Shown piece by piece: positions 1 to 10,203 of a stretch of 58,486 nucleotides of DNA. The stretch lies in IMG/VR virus record IMGVR_UViG_3300032246_000177, positions 1 to 58,486 of that record. One strand, 5' to 3'. The position numbers were made by a program, and so were the translations under genes. Source of the DNA: a virus. The notes beneath the pieces are model-generated. The model did no database searches. It was given only the letters and a program-made list of their open reading frames with translations, and was not told where the DNA came from. Positions within the stretch are counted from its first letter, which is position 1; the number at the start of each line of letters is the position of its first letter.

Positions 1-555
1 GAAGCTACTGCTGGTGGATTAACCACTAAGCAGTTAATGGCTGCTAACATGGGCATGAATGCTTTAAAAAGTGGTTTTGGTGGTGCATCGGGTCAAGGCG
101 GAACTACTGGCGGTCAATCTACTCCAACTATGCAAATGCCAAATCAACCATATATTGCACCAACCATGCTTGCTACTCCAAACTACGGCAAGCTTTATGA
201 TGCGCAGATCTACAATTACAATACTAGACGTGCAGCTCAGGGCGGTATGATGTATGGAAATGGTGGCGGAATTTCTACACTTGGTTCATACTCTGATGGT
301 GGCCGTCTATTGAAAGGCCCCGGCGATGGTATGTCTGATGACATTCCAGCCCATATAGGAGAAAAACAGCCAGCAGCTTTGGCTGATGGGGAATTTGTGG
401 TCCCAGCAGATGTAGTAAGTCACTTAGGTAATGGCTCTACAGACGCTGGCGCTAAACAGTTGTACAAAATGATGGATCGGATTCGTGAAGCCCGCACTGG
501 ACAAAAGAGGCAGGGCAGACAGATCAATCCAAATAAATTTTTACCAAAAGGTTAA
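1..555 (+). CDS. Virion-associated protein, 5' end cut by window
   Basis: The reading frame is open to base 1, so the true start lies upstream and 184 residues are visible. The first part is Gly/Gln/Met-rich and low in complexity. The last ~90 residues form a denser region with GPGDGMSDDIPA, ADGEFVVPADVVSHLGNGS and YKMMDRIREARTG. I recognise this as a recurrent signature of aquatic-phage proteins encoded next to internal virion proteins; its function is unknown. The gene lies 3 bp before the next one, in the late operon. A role as a minor virion or ejected protein is inferred from the neighbours only. Confidence 0.75.
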   Translation, partial: EATAGGLTTKQLMAANMGMNALKSGFGGASGQGGTTGGQSTPTMQMPNQPYIAPTMLATPNYGKLYDAQIYNYNTRRAAQGGMMYGNGGGISTLGSYSDGGRLLKGPGDGMSDDIPAHIGEKQPAALADGEFVVPADVVSHLGNGSTDAGAKQLYKMMDRIREARTGQKRQGRQINPNKFLPKG

Positions 556-558
556 ACC

Positions 559-2061
559 ATGGCAATTACAACACAAGGTATTGATACCTCCAGTCCAGCA
601 GGGATGACGACACAAACGTCTACACCCTCAATCCAACCTTGGGCGCAACCGTACATTAGCAATTACTTAAATGCTACTCAGAATTTAATTCAAAACCAAC
701 AAACCCCTGAGCTATTAAACCAGTCTTACATAGATGCTAAAAACCTAACTCTTCCTGGTGGATTTGCATCTGGTTCAGCATTAGCACAGGCTGGTGGACA
801 AGGTTCTTTAAGTACCGCTCCTATTGCTTTGCAGTATGGTCAGCAAGGCGCTGGTTATGGCGCTCAAGGCGTTAAGTATGGCGAGACTGGCGCTGCAATG
901 GGTACTGCAGCAAGTCGTGCTGGTGACCTGTATGCACAGCAAGCTACTAATCCAGCAGCTGTTCAAGCCTACATGAACCCTTACATTCAGCAATCTTTAG
1001 ACCCACAACTAAAATTACTGAATCAGCAACAACAAATAGCCGCACAAGGAATCAATGCTCAAGCAGCAGGTCAAGGTGCATTTGGCGGTAATCGTGCCAC
1101 TTTAGCCCAAGGCTTAAATGCTCAGAATTATGATTTTGCTCGACAACAAGCCATTGGTCAAGGCTATAACACTGCATTCCAACAAGCACAACAAGCTCAA
1201 CAATTTGGCGCTGGCTTAGGTTTACAAGGCTTACAAACTGGTATACAAGGTCAGCAATTAGGTTTGGCTGGTCTTGGAACTGCAATGCAAGGTTCACAAG
1301 TTGGTTTACAAGGCGTTCAAGGCGCTCAGCAAGGTTACGCTGGCGCTACTACTGCTGGCGGTACATTAGGTAACATTGCAGCTCAACAAGCTCAAGCTCA
1401 ATTAGCACAAGCTCAATTGAAGAACCAGTTTGGTTTGCAACAACAAATGTTCCCATACCAGCAACAGCAGTATGCTCAGTCAATGATGTCTAACTTGCCG
1501 TTCCAAAGCGCATCACAAACAAGCAATCAATACACATCTCCTCCTAATGCGCTTGGTACTGGTATCAATCTTGGTACTAGCTTGTTAGGTGCGGGTTTAA
1601 TATATAAAGCATTAGGTACTCCTGGAGCTTCTGGAGGATTGGCAAAAGATATTAAAGAAAGAAAATCTTATGCTGCAGGTGGAATGGCAGAAGGCTTAGC
1701 CCCTGCATATGGGTCTGATGCTAATCCAATTCCTATGGGTCAAATGGGTGGTGCTGGTATTGCCGATCTTCTTCAAGCAAGAGAAGCTGGACTAGCTCCT
1801 GCATTTAGTGGATCCAATGAAGACTATGTAAACTCTTTGTATCAAAACATGCTTGGTAGACAAGCGGATCAAGGTGGCTATCAGCATAACTTAGATCTAT
1901 TAAATTCTGGCAAGGTTAGCGCTCAAGATTTAGCTGGCGCATTCCGTAATTCAGCAGAAGGTCAAAGCATGCCAAATAGGTATCAATTAATGGGCGCTGG
2001 TATGCCAGCTCGCAGCGGTCTTGCTGATATTCGTTTAAATCAATTATTGGGCGCAGCATGA
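559..2061 (+). CDS. Gln/Ala/Gly-rich virion protein with DUF4214-like C-terminus
   Basis: 500 residues. Residues ~1-340 are extremely rich in Gln, Ala and Gly with many LQGLQ/QAQQA-type repeats, suggesting an extended helical internal or tail protein. Residues ~420-468 match the DUF4214 pattern: YVNSLYQNMLGRQADQGGY, then an ALN-like spacer and FRNSAEGQ. DUF4214 is found in secreted and surface proteins, where its role is poorly defined. A YAAGGMAEG motif near residue 372 resembles Gly-Gly motifs in neighbouring virion proteins. The stop codon overlaps the next start (ATGA). Likely a virion protein, by context. Confidence 0.75.
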   Translation: MAITTQGIDTSSPAGMTTQTSTPSIQPWAQPYISNYLNATQNLIQNQQTPELLNQSYIDAKNLTLPGGFASGSALAQAGGQGSLSTAPIALQYGQQGAGYGAQGVKYGETGAAMGTAASRAGDLYAQQATNPAAVQAYMNPYIQQSLDPQLKLLNQQQQIAAQGINAQAAGQGAFGGNRATLAQGLNAQNYDFARQQAIGQGYNTAFQQAQQAQQFGAGLGLQGLQTGIQGQQLGLAGLGTAMQGSQVGLQGVQGAQQGYAGATTAGGTLGNIAAQQAQAQLAQAQLKNQFGLQQQMFPYQQQQYAQSMMSNLPFQSASQTSNQYTSPPNALGTGINLGTSLLGAGLIYKALGTPGASGGLAKDIKERKSYAAGGMAEGLAPAYGSDANPIPMGQMGGAGIADLLQAREAGLAPAFSGSNEDYVNSLYQNMLGRQADQGGYQHNLDLLNSGKVSAQDLAGAFRNSAEGQSMPNRYQLMGAGMPARSGLADIRLNQLLGAA

Positions 2062-4331
2062 ACATTTCACAGCTATCCGAACAGTTAAAAGACGTTCCAC
2101 AAGGTACCCTTGTTGGCTATGCAAAGAATCCTAATAGCGTAGTTCCTCAGTTCTTAGCATTAGCTGAGATTCAACGCCGTCAGCATTTACAGGCACAAGC
2201 TCCAGCTCCTACAGGAACTGTTGCTGATGATGTGTTGGCACAGGCTAACCCAGTGCCACAGCAAATGATGCCTCAACAGATGGCTCCTCAACAAGTAGAT
2301 CCTCGTGTATTGCAGGCTCAGGCTATGCAACAACAAGCTCAACAACTACCAGAGAATCAACCTGGCGTAGCCCAGCTACCTACGGGTATGCCACAAGGCA
2401 TGGCTTCTGGCGGTATTGTTGCGTTTGCTGGTGGTGGATCATCTATGTTAGAAGACGATGACGATGAAGACAAAGAGTTAGAAAGATTGTTTCCTGGACC
2501 TAGCGTTACAACCGAAGACATTATGGCATTAGCTCAAAGGGCTAAGTCTGGAGTTCGTTCCGTTGTTGACAGATTGCCACAATCTTATGATCAAGCATTA
2601 GCTGCAAAGCAAGCTTCATCTGCACCATCTTCTGTTGGTATTAAAGATTTAATTGCAAACGCTGCGTCTAAACATAACTTACCCCCTGAATTTCTAAACC
2701 GCATTGCTGGTATTGAAAGCGGTGGAGACCCTAATGCTATAAACAAAACTGGAAGTACTGCAAAAGGCTTGTTTGGATTCTTAGATAGCACATGGAAAGG
2801 TTACGGAGTTAATCCAGAAGACCGTTCTAAACCAGAAGTACAAGCTGAATATGGCGCTAAATTAGCTCGTGATAACGCAGAGTTTTTGAAAAAGAAACTA
2901 GGTCGTGACCCTTCTTACCATGAAGTATATGCAGCCAATTACTTTGGCCCAACTGGTGCAGCATCCCTGTTAAGACAAGATCCAAATACGTCAATGAAGA
3001 CAGCTTTATCAAGCTTTGAATCTCCAAAGCGTGTTGATCTAATCATGCAACAGAACCCTAATCTTCGTGGTAAAACCGTTGGGGAAGTTATTAATGGACT
3101 GCGTGGCAAGATGGGCGAAGGCATTGTTGGCTTAGCACATGGTGGAGCCGTTCAGCACTTTGCGACTGGCGATGAGGTTCGTGCAGCAATAGCTGAAAGA
3201 CAAAAGGCTTTTGATGTAGTTCAACAAAATCTTCCTGATAGCCCTTCGTCTGACTATGCTGGTTCTGTAACTAGCTGGATGGAAAGCCCTGAAGGTATTA
3301 AGCAGTTGCGTGATAGACAGATTGCTATGGAAGCTATTAGAAACAATATGCCTATTCCAAAGCTAGATAGCCCATATCAAGCCTATACTCCTAAAACTGC
3401 GGCTCAAGTGCGTCAAGAACGTACAGACGCTAAGGTGGCGGCTGAAAACAAAGAATCAAACAAGCCAACTCCAAAAGTAAACCCAGAGTTGACTCCATAC
3501 AAACTATCATCAGCAGAACAAGACATTGCAAATGCTATGGATAGCGAAGATGCAAACTTTAACAAACCATTGGTTGGTCCAATTGTTACCCAGCCATCAA
3601 GCAATGCACCGACTCCTGGTGGTGTTGCTCCTCCTGGTGCAGTAGCTCCTAAATCTAAGTCAGATTTAATAGAGGAAATGTTATCTAAAAATCTTGAATC
3701 ACAAATTGCAGAAGCTGCTCAAAACAAGAAGATGCAATTAGGTCTTTCATTGTTAGGCGCTGGTGCAGCTGGATTACAAAGTGGATCTAGATATTTAGGT
3801 CAAAACTTAGGTTCTTCATTAGCTGGTGGTGTTAATACATACGGCGCCCTTAAGAAACAAGAGCAAGATCAAAATAAAGATATTCTTGGTACACAGTTAG
3901 GTCTGTACAAGTATGCAGCTTCTAAAGAGCAGGCAATCAAAAATGCTGAAGCTTTAGAGAAGTATCGTGAAGCATCTTTGGGATTGAAGCCTACAGAAGA
4001 AGAGCGGGCTAGAGATAAGTTTAACCTTGCGCTATCTCGTAACCCACAGATGCTTGAATTAAATCGTTTAATTACAGAAGAGCAGAAGGCTGGAATGTTA
4101 ACTCCAGAAAGATATGCTCAATATCAAGCAAATATTGGATTAATAACACAAGCTTTGGCTAAACAGTACAATGTAACACCAGATGTTTTTGTCCCAATGA
4201 AGCCGGTAACAGATCCAACTAAGGTTAAAAAAGAGTGGAGCTGGAATTCTTTAAATCCTTTTTCTAGTTCTGCACCAGACAAAGGCGCTACTGGGGTAGA
4301 TCCAAACAACCCGTTGTTATCAGCAAAATAA
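2058..4331 (+). CDS. Virion-associated lytic transglycosylase (SLT domain)
   Basis: 757 residues. Residues ~195-310 form a transglycosylase SLT domain, with the expected catalytic glutamate at E220 in GIESGGDP, a following GLFGFLDSTWKGYG block and YAANYFGP. Such virion enzymes open the peptidoglycan locally during DNA entry. The N-terminus is Gln/Pro-rich. An acidic patch (LEDDDDEDKE) follows MASGGIVAFAGGG near residue 120, and a related AHGGAVQHFATGDE motif follows the SLT domain. The C-terminus is helical and Ala/Gln-rich. The start overlaps the upstream stop by ATGA. It sits just before the giant internal protein, fitting an ejection-protein set like T7 gp14-16. No separate endolysin is visible in the window. 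Confidence 0.85.
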   Translation: MNISQLSEQLKDVPQGTLVGYAKNPNSVVPQFLALAEIQRRQHLQAQAPAPTGTVADDVLAQANPVPQQMMPQQMAPQQVDPRVLQAQAMQQQAQQLPENQPGVAQLPTGMPQGMASGGIVAFAGGGSSMLEDDDDEDKELERLFPGPSVTTEDIMALAQRAKSGVRSVVDRLPQSYDQALAAKQASSAPSSVGIKDLIANAASKHNLPPEFLNRIAGIESGGDPNAINKTGSTAKGLFGFLDSTWKGYGVNPEDRSKPEVQAEYGAKLARDNAEFLKKKLGRDPSYHEVYAANYFGPTGAASLLRQDPNTSMKTALSSFESPKRVDLIMQQNPNLRGKTVGEVINGLRGKMGEGIVGLAHGGAVQHFATGDEVRAAIAERQKAFDVVQQNLPDSPSSDYAGSVTSWMESPEGIKQLRDRQIAMEAIRNNMPIPKLDSPYQAYTPKTAAQVRQERTDAKVAAENKESNKPTPKVNPELTPYKLSSAEQDIANAMDSEDANFNKPLVGPIVTQPSSNAPTPGGVAPPGAVAPKSKSDLIEEMLSKNLESQIAEAAQNKKMQLGLSLLGAGAAGLQSGSRYLGQNLGSSLAGGVNTYGALKKQEQDQNKDILGTQLGLYKYAASKEQAIKNAEALEKYREASLGLKPTEEERARDKFNLALSRNPQMLELNRLITEEQKAGMLTPERYAQYQANIGLITQALAKQYNVTPDVFVPMKPVTDPTKVKKEWSWNSLNPFSSSAPDKGATGVDPNNPLLSAK

Positions 4332-4340
4332 AGGATACCC

Positions 4341-7300
4341 ATGCCTAGTTTGTTAGAGATCTTAGATGATCCAAACTATGTCAATGCTAATGAAGAAACA
4401 AAGCAGGCTATCTTTAATAAGTACTCTGCTACTGATGATAACTTTGTCAAAGCTAATCCTGCTACACAAGAAGCTATTCGTGTAAAGTTTGGGGTTGCAG
4501 TCCCTTCAGGCGAAGAGGGTGATTCATTAGCCGCATTTGGGCATGGTGTATTGCGTGGGGCATTGCCAGCCGCTGCTGGTATCGTATCTGGTGCCGCTGG
4601 TGCTACTGCTGGTATGGCTGCTGGTCCAGTTGGCGCAGTAGTCGGCGGTCTAGGAGCTGGCTTTGCAGGCTCTGCCGCAACCGCAGCAGCTCAAGAAAAG
4701 TTTCTAGAGGAAAACCCTAAGTTTGCTAAAGCCCTTGGTTTAGATGTGGCTACTGCCGCTAGAGAAGCTAGGGTAAACCCTTATGCATCTATGTCTGGTG
4801 AGATTGCTCCTAACTTATTAGCATTCCGCCCAAGCGGTGCTATGTTTAGAAGTGCCAAAGGACTTGAAGAAGCCGCCGCTAAAAAGGTTATAGCTGAGCG
4901 AGCAGCCGCTATTACAAACTCCGTCATCAATACGGGCGTTGGCGCTGGTATGCAAGTCGGTCAGGAAGCTTTAGGCGAAGAGCCTATTGACTGGAATAAG
5001 GTTGGTATTGCCGCATTAGGTGGTGCGTTAGGACAGAAAGAAACATCGCTTGGTAGAGGTCTTACAACCCTAGGCGAATTGCCAGCCTCTGCAGCTACCA
5101 AGGCGGCTATAAACGCTTTGCGTAGACCTACCCCTGAACCAGCCCCAGAACTCGTCTCTAAAGCCCCAGAAACAACTGCTGGAGGTGTACCCAAGTCTCA
5201 GTCTGTAGATACTGAGGCTATGATGAATCTCATTCCTGAAGCCGAAAGACCAGCAATTATTCCTTCTGAAATAGCAAAGCCAGAAACTCAAATTACACCT
5301 ATTCCAAAAGCTGAAGTTCCAAAGGCTGAATTATCTTTAAAAGATGTTGCTGACCAAGCAAAAGTAATGACTCCAGAAGAGTTTAAAGAGTTTGCTAGCA
5401 AAGGAAAAATTAATACCGCTAAAACATCAGAAAAAAGTTTAGATGATTTTTTAACTGGAAAATCTAAATTTGCAGATTTAGGTGAATTAAATTGGGAAGA
5501 TCCAGCTACTTACGATTTAACAGACCCTTTGGAAAAAGCTGGGTTTAAGATTTTTCAAGACGAAAGATCTGGAGCAACTTATGTTGCCGAGTCGGAAAAA
5601 GATTTAAAAGGAATTTTAAAGGCAGAAAGTGCAATGGAGTACGGTCATGCATATGGCTATGCCCCAGAAGATATTGCCCACTTTTATATGAAAAGACGTG
5701 GTGGCAATTTAGATGCAGCATATCAAGAGTACATTAAAGAAGCCAAGTTAATTGCAGATGAACAGGCAGCTAAAATGGCAGAGTCTGTTGTTCCTGAATC
5801 ACAAGAAGTGGTTAAACCTGCCACAAAAGAAACTTTATCGGAAGAGCAGATTACTCCTGTTTCTGATAAGTTTGCTGCAGAGCATGCAGAGCTTGGTAAA
5901 ACATTGCGAGAATCTCTTGATCAGATGGGGCTTAACCATGTAGGTTTAAGTCTTGAAGACTCTTTACAAGGCTATGTAAACGGCAAGATTCAACCAGTAA
6001 CTGGTAAGTATCTACAGAATATGATTTCCCTTTCTCTGAAAGGTGAAGATATTCATAGCTCTATGAACCATGAAGCTTTACATGCTATGAAAGACAATGG
6101 ATTCTTTACTGATGCAGAATGGGGAATTCTGTCTAGCAAAGCTTTTGATTGGCTTAAAAAGTACAACATTGAAAAATCCTATGGGAATCTTTCAAAAGAA
6201 CTGAAACTTGAAGAAGCTATTGCTAAAGCCTTTGCTGACTATAAAACACAGACTCCACAAGTTAAATCAATTATCTCCAAAGCTATAGCTACGCTTCAGC
6301 GTGTTGGTAATGTATTCCGTGGTCGTGGCTTTAAGAACCATGAAGACATTTTCAAGTCAGCCGCAGAGAATAAGCTGGCTGGTAAGCGTGTTAAACCAGA
6401 AGGTGAAGCTCGTTTTGAGGTAACAGAGAAACCAGTTACTGCTCGTAATGTCCTCAATCAAGAGGTTAGCGCAAGCTTTGTAGCTCCTGAAGTTACTAGA
6501 AAGACTGAGTTCATTCGTAACTTTCAAGATCGACACATTGATCTAAAACGCACTATGGAATCTATCAGAAAGAATATTAAAGATCTTTCTGAAAAGTGGG
6601 ATCCATATCAAAAGCTTGGTTTGTTTAATAGTAAAGTGGCTGAACGCTTTAGATCATTTGCTGATAAAGAAGTTGATCCATTAGTTAAAAAGATGGATAA
6701 GCTTAAGATTACAAACGATGAGCTACATACTTACCTTTTGAATAGACGTGCGGAAAGTTACAACAACCGTATGAATAAACTTAATCCAGACATTGTAGAT
6801 GAGAACGGTAACGTCATCCCTTATAAGCTTAAGGATCGTGCGTCTTCCATACATACTGATGATGCCCGCAAGTATTTTGACGACTTAGATCCTAAGAAGA
6901 AGTCTGCTTTAGAAAACCTAGCTAAAGATGTAGATAACATTATTGATGGTACCCATAAGGTTCTTGTAGAGTCGGGAAAAGAAACTCAAGAAACCATTAA
7001 TGTTTGGAAGAAAACGGATGAAGACTATGCTCCGTTCTTCCGTGAGATGGAAGACAACAGACTATCTACTATTTCTAGAAAAGGTATTGGTACCAAAGGC
7101 TCTGCTTCTAAACGAGCTATGGGTTCTGAAAGAAAAGTTGCGGACATTTTAAACAGCATCATTGGTCAGCGTGAGCAAGCGCTTGAAAATGCTGAGCGTA
7201 TGGTAGTTGGTCGCTCATTGTTTGGTCTGACATTAAAGGCTCCTAATCCAGGTATATGGCTACCTGTTAGCCCATCTGCCATTAAGAACCCAGCGCTTTT

Positions 7301-9158
7301 AGCAAGAGAACTAGATGAGATGGGTCTTGACGGCAAGGATATTGTTGGATTAATGCAAGAGAAGAAGTCTCGTAGGATTGTTAAAGATCCAATTACTGGC
7401 GCTGAAAAGGTTGAGCATCAGGTAAATCCTTTAGAGCGTTACAAAGACAATGTACTGCCTGTTCGCATGAACGGTGAAGATAGTTACATTTTCTTTAACA
7501 AAAACGATCCTTTAGCTGCAAACATGATCCGTTCGTTTAACAACATGGATACACCAACCGTAGGATTGGTTGGCAAAGAGATCGGTAAAGTTACCCAATG
7601 GATGGCTAAGGTCAACACCCAGTGGAACCCCGTATTCGGTGCATTGAACTTTATGCGTGACTTTGGTTCAGCTATGGCTAACTTATCTAACACAGAGTTA
7701 GCTGGTCAACAGGCTAAGATTGCTGGTGGTGTGCGCAAGGCAATGAGTACCATTTGGCATACTATGCGTACTGGCGATTACCCTGATACCGAGTTTGGAA
7801 AGCTATATAAAGAGTTTAGGGAGAGTGGTGGACAGACTTTGTATCGTGAACAACTAGTAAGACGTGCTGACCAAGAAAGCATGATTAACGAAAAGATTAA
7901 TAAATTGCATAGCAATGCTGCCAAAAAGATGGCAAGTGGTTTCTTTAAAGGATTGTCTGACTTCAATGACTCAATTGAAAATGCAATTCGTTTGTCTGCA
8001 TTTAAAGCAGCTAAAGAAAAAGGATTATCTGCAGAAAAATCCGCTGCAATTGCTAAAGATTTAACAGTAAACTTTGACCGTAAAGGTGCATTAGGCTCTC
8101 AGATTAATAACTACTTTGCATTCTTTAACGCATCTGCACAAGGTACTGCTCGTATGATGCAAACTCTTGCAGGCCCAGCCGGTAAGAAGATTGCATTGGG
8201 TGGATTAGGTATTGGCGCCCTTCAAGCTGGAATGATGGAGCTTGCTGGATTTGGCGACAACGATCCACCTGAGTTTGTTAAGTCTAGGAACTTTATTATT
8301 CCAACCCCAGATGGTAAATATATTTCTATTCCATATCCATTAGGCTTGCACTTCTTACCTAACATTGGACGGATTGCTGTAGAGACTGGTTTACATGGAG
8401 ACTTTGCTAAGCATGCTTCTAATATGGCTGCTATAGTTGCTGACTCATTTAACCCATTGGGTGGTGGAGAAGTGTCGTTACAGACTATTTCTCCTACCGC
8501 ATTAGATCCAATCGTTGCATTGGCAACAAACAAAGACCCATTTGGTCGTCCTATTTCCAAGCAAGATCGTGCTACTTCACCTACTCCTGGATTTGAGCGT
8601 TCTCGTGAGCAATCTAGTGCAGTCAACAAAACTATTGCTGAGGCATTGAACTATATTACTGGTGGTACAGAAGATACCAAGGGCTTTTTAAGCCCAACAG
8701 CAGATCAATTAGATTACTTAGTAGGCCAAGTTACTGGTGGTGTTGGTCGTGAGATTATGAAGATTAGCAAGACGGCTGGTGCAGTTGCTAAGGGTGAAAC
8801 AGAAGATCTAGCATCTTATGATATTCCATTGGCTGGAAGATTCTATGGAGATACAAAATCTAATGCGGCCAATTCACAACATTTTTACGACAATGTAACT
8901 AAGATGGCTGAGCATGAGGCAGTAATTAAAGGTATGCGAGAGCGCAAAGAAAATGTTGCTGAATACCTTAGTGAAAATCCTGATGCTCGTTTATGGCAAC
9001 AAGTTAATAATGCAGAGAACCAAATCTCTGATATTAATAAACGTCAAAAACAAATGCGTAAATTAAATGCGGATGAAGACAAGATTAAAGCCTTAAATGA
9101 TCGTAAACAACAGATTATGACAAGAATCAACGAACGGATTAATTCATTGAAAGAATAG
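4341..9158 (+). CDS. Giant internal virion/ejection protein with HExxH and LPD38-like region
   Basis: 1605 residues, the largest gene here. Residues ~65-120 are a Gly/Ala hydrophobic glycine-zipper stretch that could insert into membrane. Residues 577-581 read HEALH, a zinc metallopeptidase-type HExxH followed by KDNGFFTDAEW, as in metallopeptidase domains of phage polyvalent proteins. Residues ~1100-1290 (FMRDFGSAMANLSN, IRLSAFKAAKEKGLSAE, NFDRKG, FFNASAQGTARMMQTLAG) resemble the large-polyvalent-protein domain LPD38. The C-terminus is a basic coiled coil. In podoviruses proteins this size are ejected with the DNA. Protease activity is inferred, not shown. SD-like AAAGGA precedes the ATG. 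Confidence 0.85.
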   Translation: MPSLLEILDDPNYVNANEETKQAIFNKYSATDDNFVKANPATQEAIRVKFGVAVPSGEEGDSLAAFGHGVLRGALPAAAGIVSGAAGATAGMAAGPVGAVVGGLGAGFAGSAATAAAQEKFLEENPKFAKALGLDVATAAREARVNPYASMSGEIAPNLLAFRPSGAMFRSAKGLEEAAAKKVIAERAAAITNSVINTGVGAGMQVGQEALGEEPIDWNKVGIAALGGALGQKETSLGRGLTTLGELPASAATKAAINALRRPTPEPAPELVSKAPETTAGGVPKSQSVDTEAMMNLIPEAERPAIIPSEIAKPETQITPIPKAEVPKAELSLKDVADQAKVMTPEEFKEFASKGKINTAKTSEKSLDDFLTGKSKFADLGELNWEDPATYDLTDPLEKAGFKIFQDERSGATYVAESEKDLKGILKAESAMEYGHAYGYAPEDIAHFYMKRRGGNLDAAYQEYIKEAKLIADEQAAKMAESVVPESQEVVKPATKETLSEEQITPVSDKFAAEHAELGKTLRESLDQMGLNHVGLSLEDSLQGYVNGKIQPVTGKYLQNMISLSLKGEDIHSSMNHEALHAMKDNGFFTDAEWGILSSKAFDWLKKYNIEKSYGNLSKELKLEEAIAKAFADYKTQTPQVKSIISKAIATLQRVGNVFRGRGFKNHEDIFKSAAENKLAGKRVKPEGEARFEVTEKPVTARNVLNQEVSASFVAPEVTRKTEFIRNFQDRHIDLKRTMESIRKNIKDLSEKWDPYQKLGLFNSKVAERFRSFADKEVDPLVKKMDKLKITNDELHTYLLNRRAESYNNRMNKLNPDIVDENGNVIPYKLKDRASSIHTDDARKYFDDLDPKKKSALENLAKDVDNIIDGTHKVLVESGKETQETINVWKKTDEDYAPFFREMEDNRLSTISRKGIGTKGSASKRAMGSERKVADILNSIIGQREQALENAERMVVGRSLFGLTLKAPNPGIWLPVSPSAIKNPALLARELDEMGLDGKDIVGLMQEKKSRRIVKDPITGAEKVEHQVNPLERYKDNVLPVRMNGEDSYIFFNKNDPLAANMIRSFNNMDTPTVGLVGKEIGKVTQWMAKVNTQWNPVFGALNFMRDFGSAMANLSNTELAGQQAKIAGGVRKAMSTIWHTMRTGDYPDTEFGKLYKEFRESGGQTLYREQLVRRADQESMINEKINKLHSNAAKKMASGFFKGLSDFNDSIENAIRLSAFKAAKEKGLSAEKSAAIAKDLTVNFDRKGALGSQINNYFAFFNASAQGTARMMQTLAGPAGKKIALGGLGIGALQAGMMELAGFGDNDPPEFVKSRNFIIPTPDGKYISIPYPLGLHFLPNIGRIAVETGLHGDFAKHASNMAAIVADSFNPLGGGEVSLQTISPTALDPIVALATNKDPFGRPISKQDRATSPTPGFERSREQSSAVNKTIAEALNYITGGTEDTKGFLSPTADQLDYLVGQVTGGVGREIMKISKTAGAVAKGETEDLASYDIPLAGRFYGDTKSNAANSQHFYDNVTKMAEHEAVIKGMRERKENVAEYLSENPDARLWQQVNNAENQISDINKRQKQMRKLNADEDKIKALNDRKQQIMTRINERINSLKE

Positions 9159-9175
9159 GGACTTTCCCTAACTAC

Positions 9176-9205
9176 TTGTATTTCCTTTTAAAATCAATGT
9201 AATAT
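9176..9205 (+). promoter_or_regulatory. Sigma-70-like promoter before the phosphoesterase gene
   Basis: TTGTAT (9176-9181), an 18-bp spacer and TAATAT (9200-9205) precede the ATG at 9238. A small AGGGA/TCCCT hairpin follows the preceding gene at 9157-9169 without a T-run. The promoter is read from consensus only. Confidence 0.5.
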
Positions 9206-9237
9206 GCGGATAAGTTAATAAAACTAAAGAGGAAACT

Positions 9238-10203
9238 ATGTCAAGTGGCTACTATTTAACCGATGATCAGTTTATTGAAGAATGGATGAAGCTGGGTAGT
9301 CCACAAAAGTTTGCAGAGAAACACAAAGTAAATGTTCGTTCAGTATATAACCGACGACGAACGATTGAGGTTAAGCGCAACATTGAATTACCCACTCATA
9401 ATGATGCTAGAGAATCTAGCCTTAAAAAATTACAACAAACTCCAGGTCACTCCCGCCGTGGTATAGAGATGGAAAAGGGTCGAGTAGTAGTCTTTTCAGA
9501 CGCTCACTTCTGGCCTGATGATGTAAGCACCTCATACAAAGCTCTTTTGATGATCATCAAAGAGTTTCGCCCACAGGTCGTAGTGGCAAATGGAGATATG
9601 TTTGACGGGTCACAGGCTAGCCGCCATGCTCGTATTGGCTGGGAGAAAACCCCAACAGTTAAAGAAGAGTTAGAGGCCTGTCAGGAAATGATGGCTGGCA
9701 TTGAGAAAGCCGCTATAGGAGCAGAGCTTATCTGGACATTAGGAAACCATGACGCCCGCTTTGAGACTTTCTTATCAGCTCAGATGGGTACATATGAGGG
9801 AGTAGCAGGGTTTACCCTTAAAGATCATTTTCCACTATGGAAACCATGCTGGTCATACTGGATCAATGAAGATACTGTTATTAAACACCGCTGGAAGGGT
9901 GGTTTTGGAGCTGGTCGTGCCAATACCCTTAATTCGGGCTGTAACATCATTACAGGCCACACACACAATTTGGCTGTCCAACCCTTCACTGACTACAACG
10001 GAACCCGCTATGGCGTTCAAACGGGCTGCCTAGCGAACATCCATGGAGAACAGTTCATGGCATATACAGAAGATAATCCCAAGGACTGGAGAGAAGGGTT
10101 TGCCCTGTTATCATTTGAGGAGGGCAGACTTATGCTGCCTGAGCTAATCCAAGTATGTGGTGAGGATCGTTTTGAATTTAGAGGGTGCATCAATAAGGTA
10201 TGA
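9238..10203 (+). CDS. HTH-containing metallophosphoesterase
   Basis: 321 residues. The first ~45 residues look like a helix-turn-helix (SPQKFAEKHKVNVRSVYNRR). Residues ~80-300 are a calcineurin-like phosphoesterase with all metal-binding blocks: D88-x-H90, GD at 119-120, GNHD at 169-172 and GHTH at 240-243. The family hydrolyses phosphodiesters or phosphomonoesters with two metal ions; the substrate here (nucleic acid, nucleotide or other) cannot be told. The HTH suggests it acts on DNA. A strong SD (AAAGAGG) precedes the ATG. It overlaps the next gene by ATGA. Confidence 0.85.
   Translation: MSSGYYLTDDQFIEEWMKLGSPQKFAEKHKVNVRSVYNRRRTIEVKRNIELPTHNDARESSLKKLQQTPGHSRRGIEMEKGRVVVFSDAHFWPDDVSTSYKALLMIIKEFRPQVVVANGDMFDGSQASRHARIGWEKTPTVKEELEACQEMMAGIEKAAIGAELIWTLGNHDARFETFLSAQMGTYEGVAGFTLKDHFPLWKPCWSYWINEDTVIKHRWKGGFGAGRANTLNSGCNIITGHTHNLAVQPFTDYNGTRYGVQTGCLANIHGEQFMAYTEDNPKDWREGFALLSFEEGRLMLPELIQVCGEDRFEFRGCINKV

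Noticed and set aside
8222-8629. Minus-strand 135-codon frame inside the giant virion gene
   Set aside because: It lies wholly within a well-supported gene, is antisense to a late operon and has a random-looking composition.
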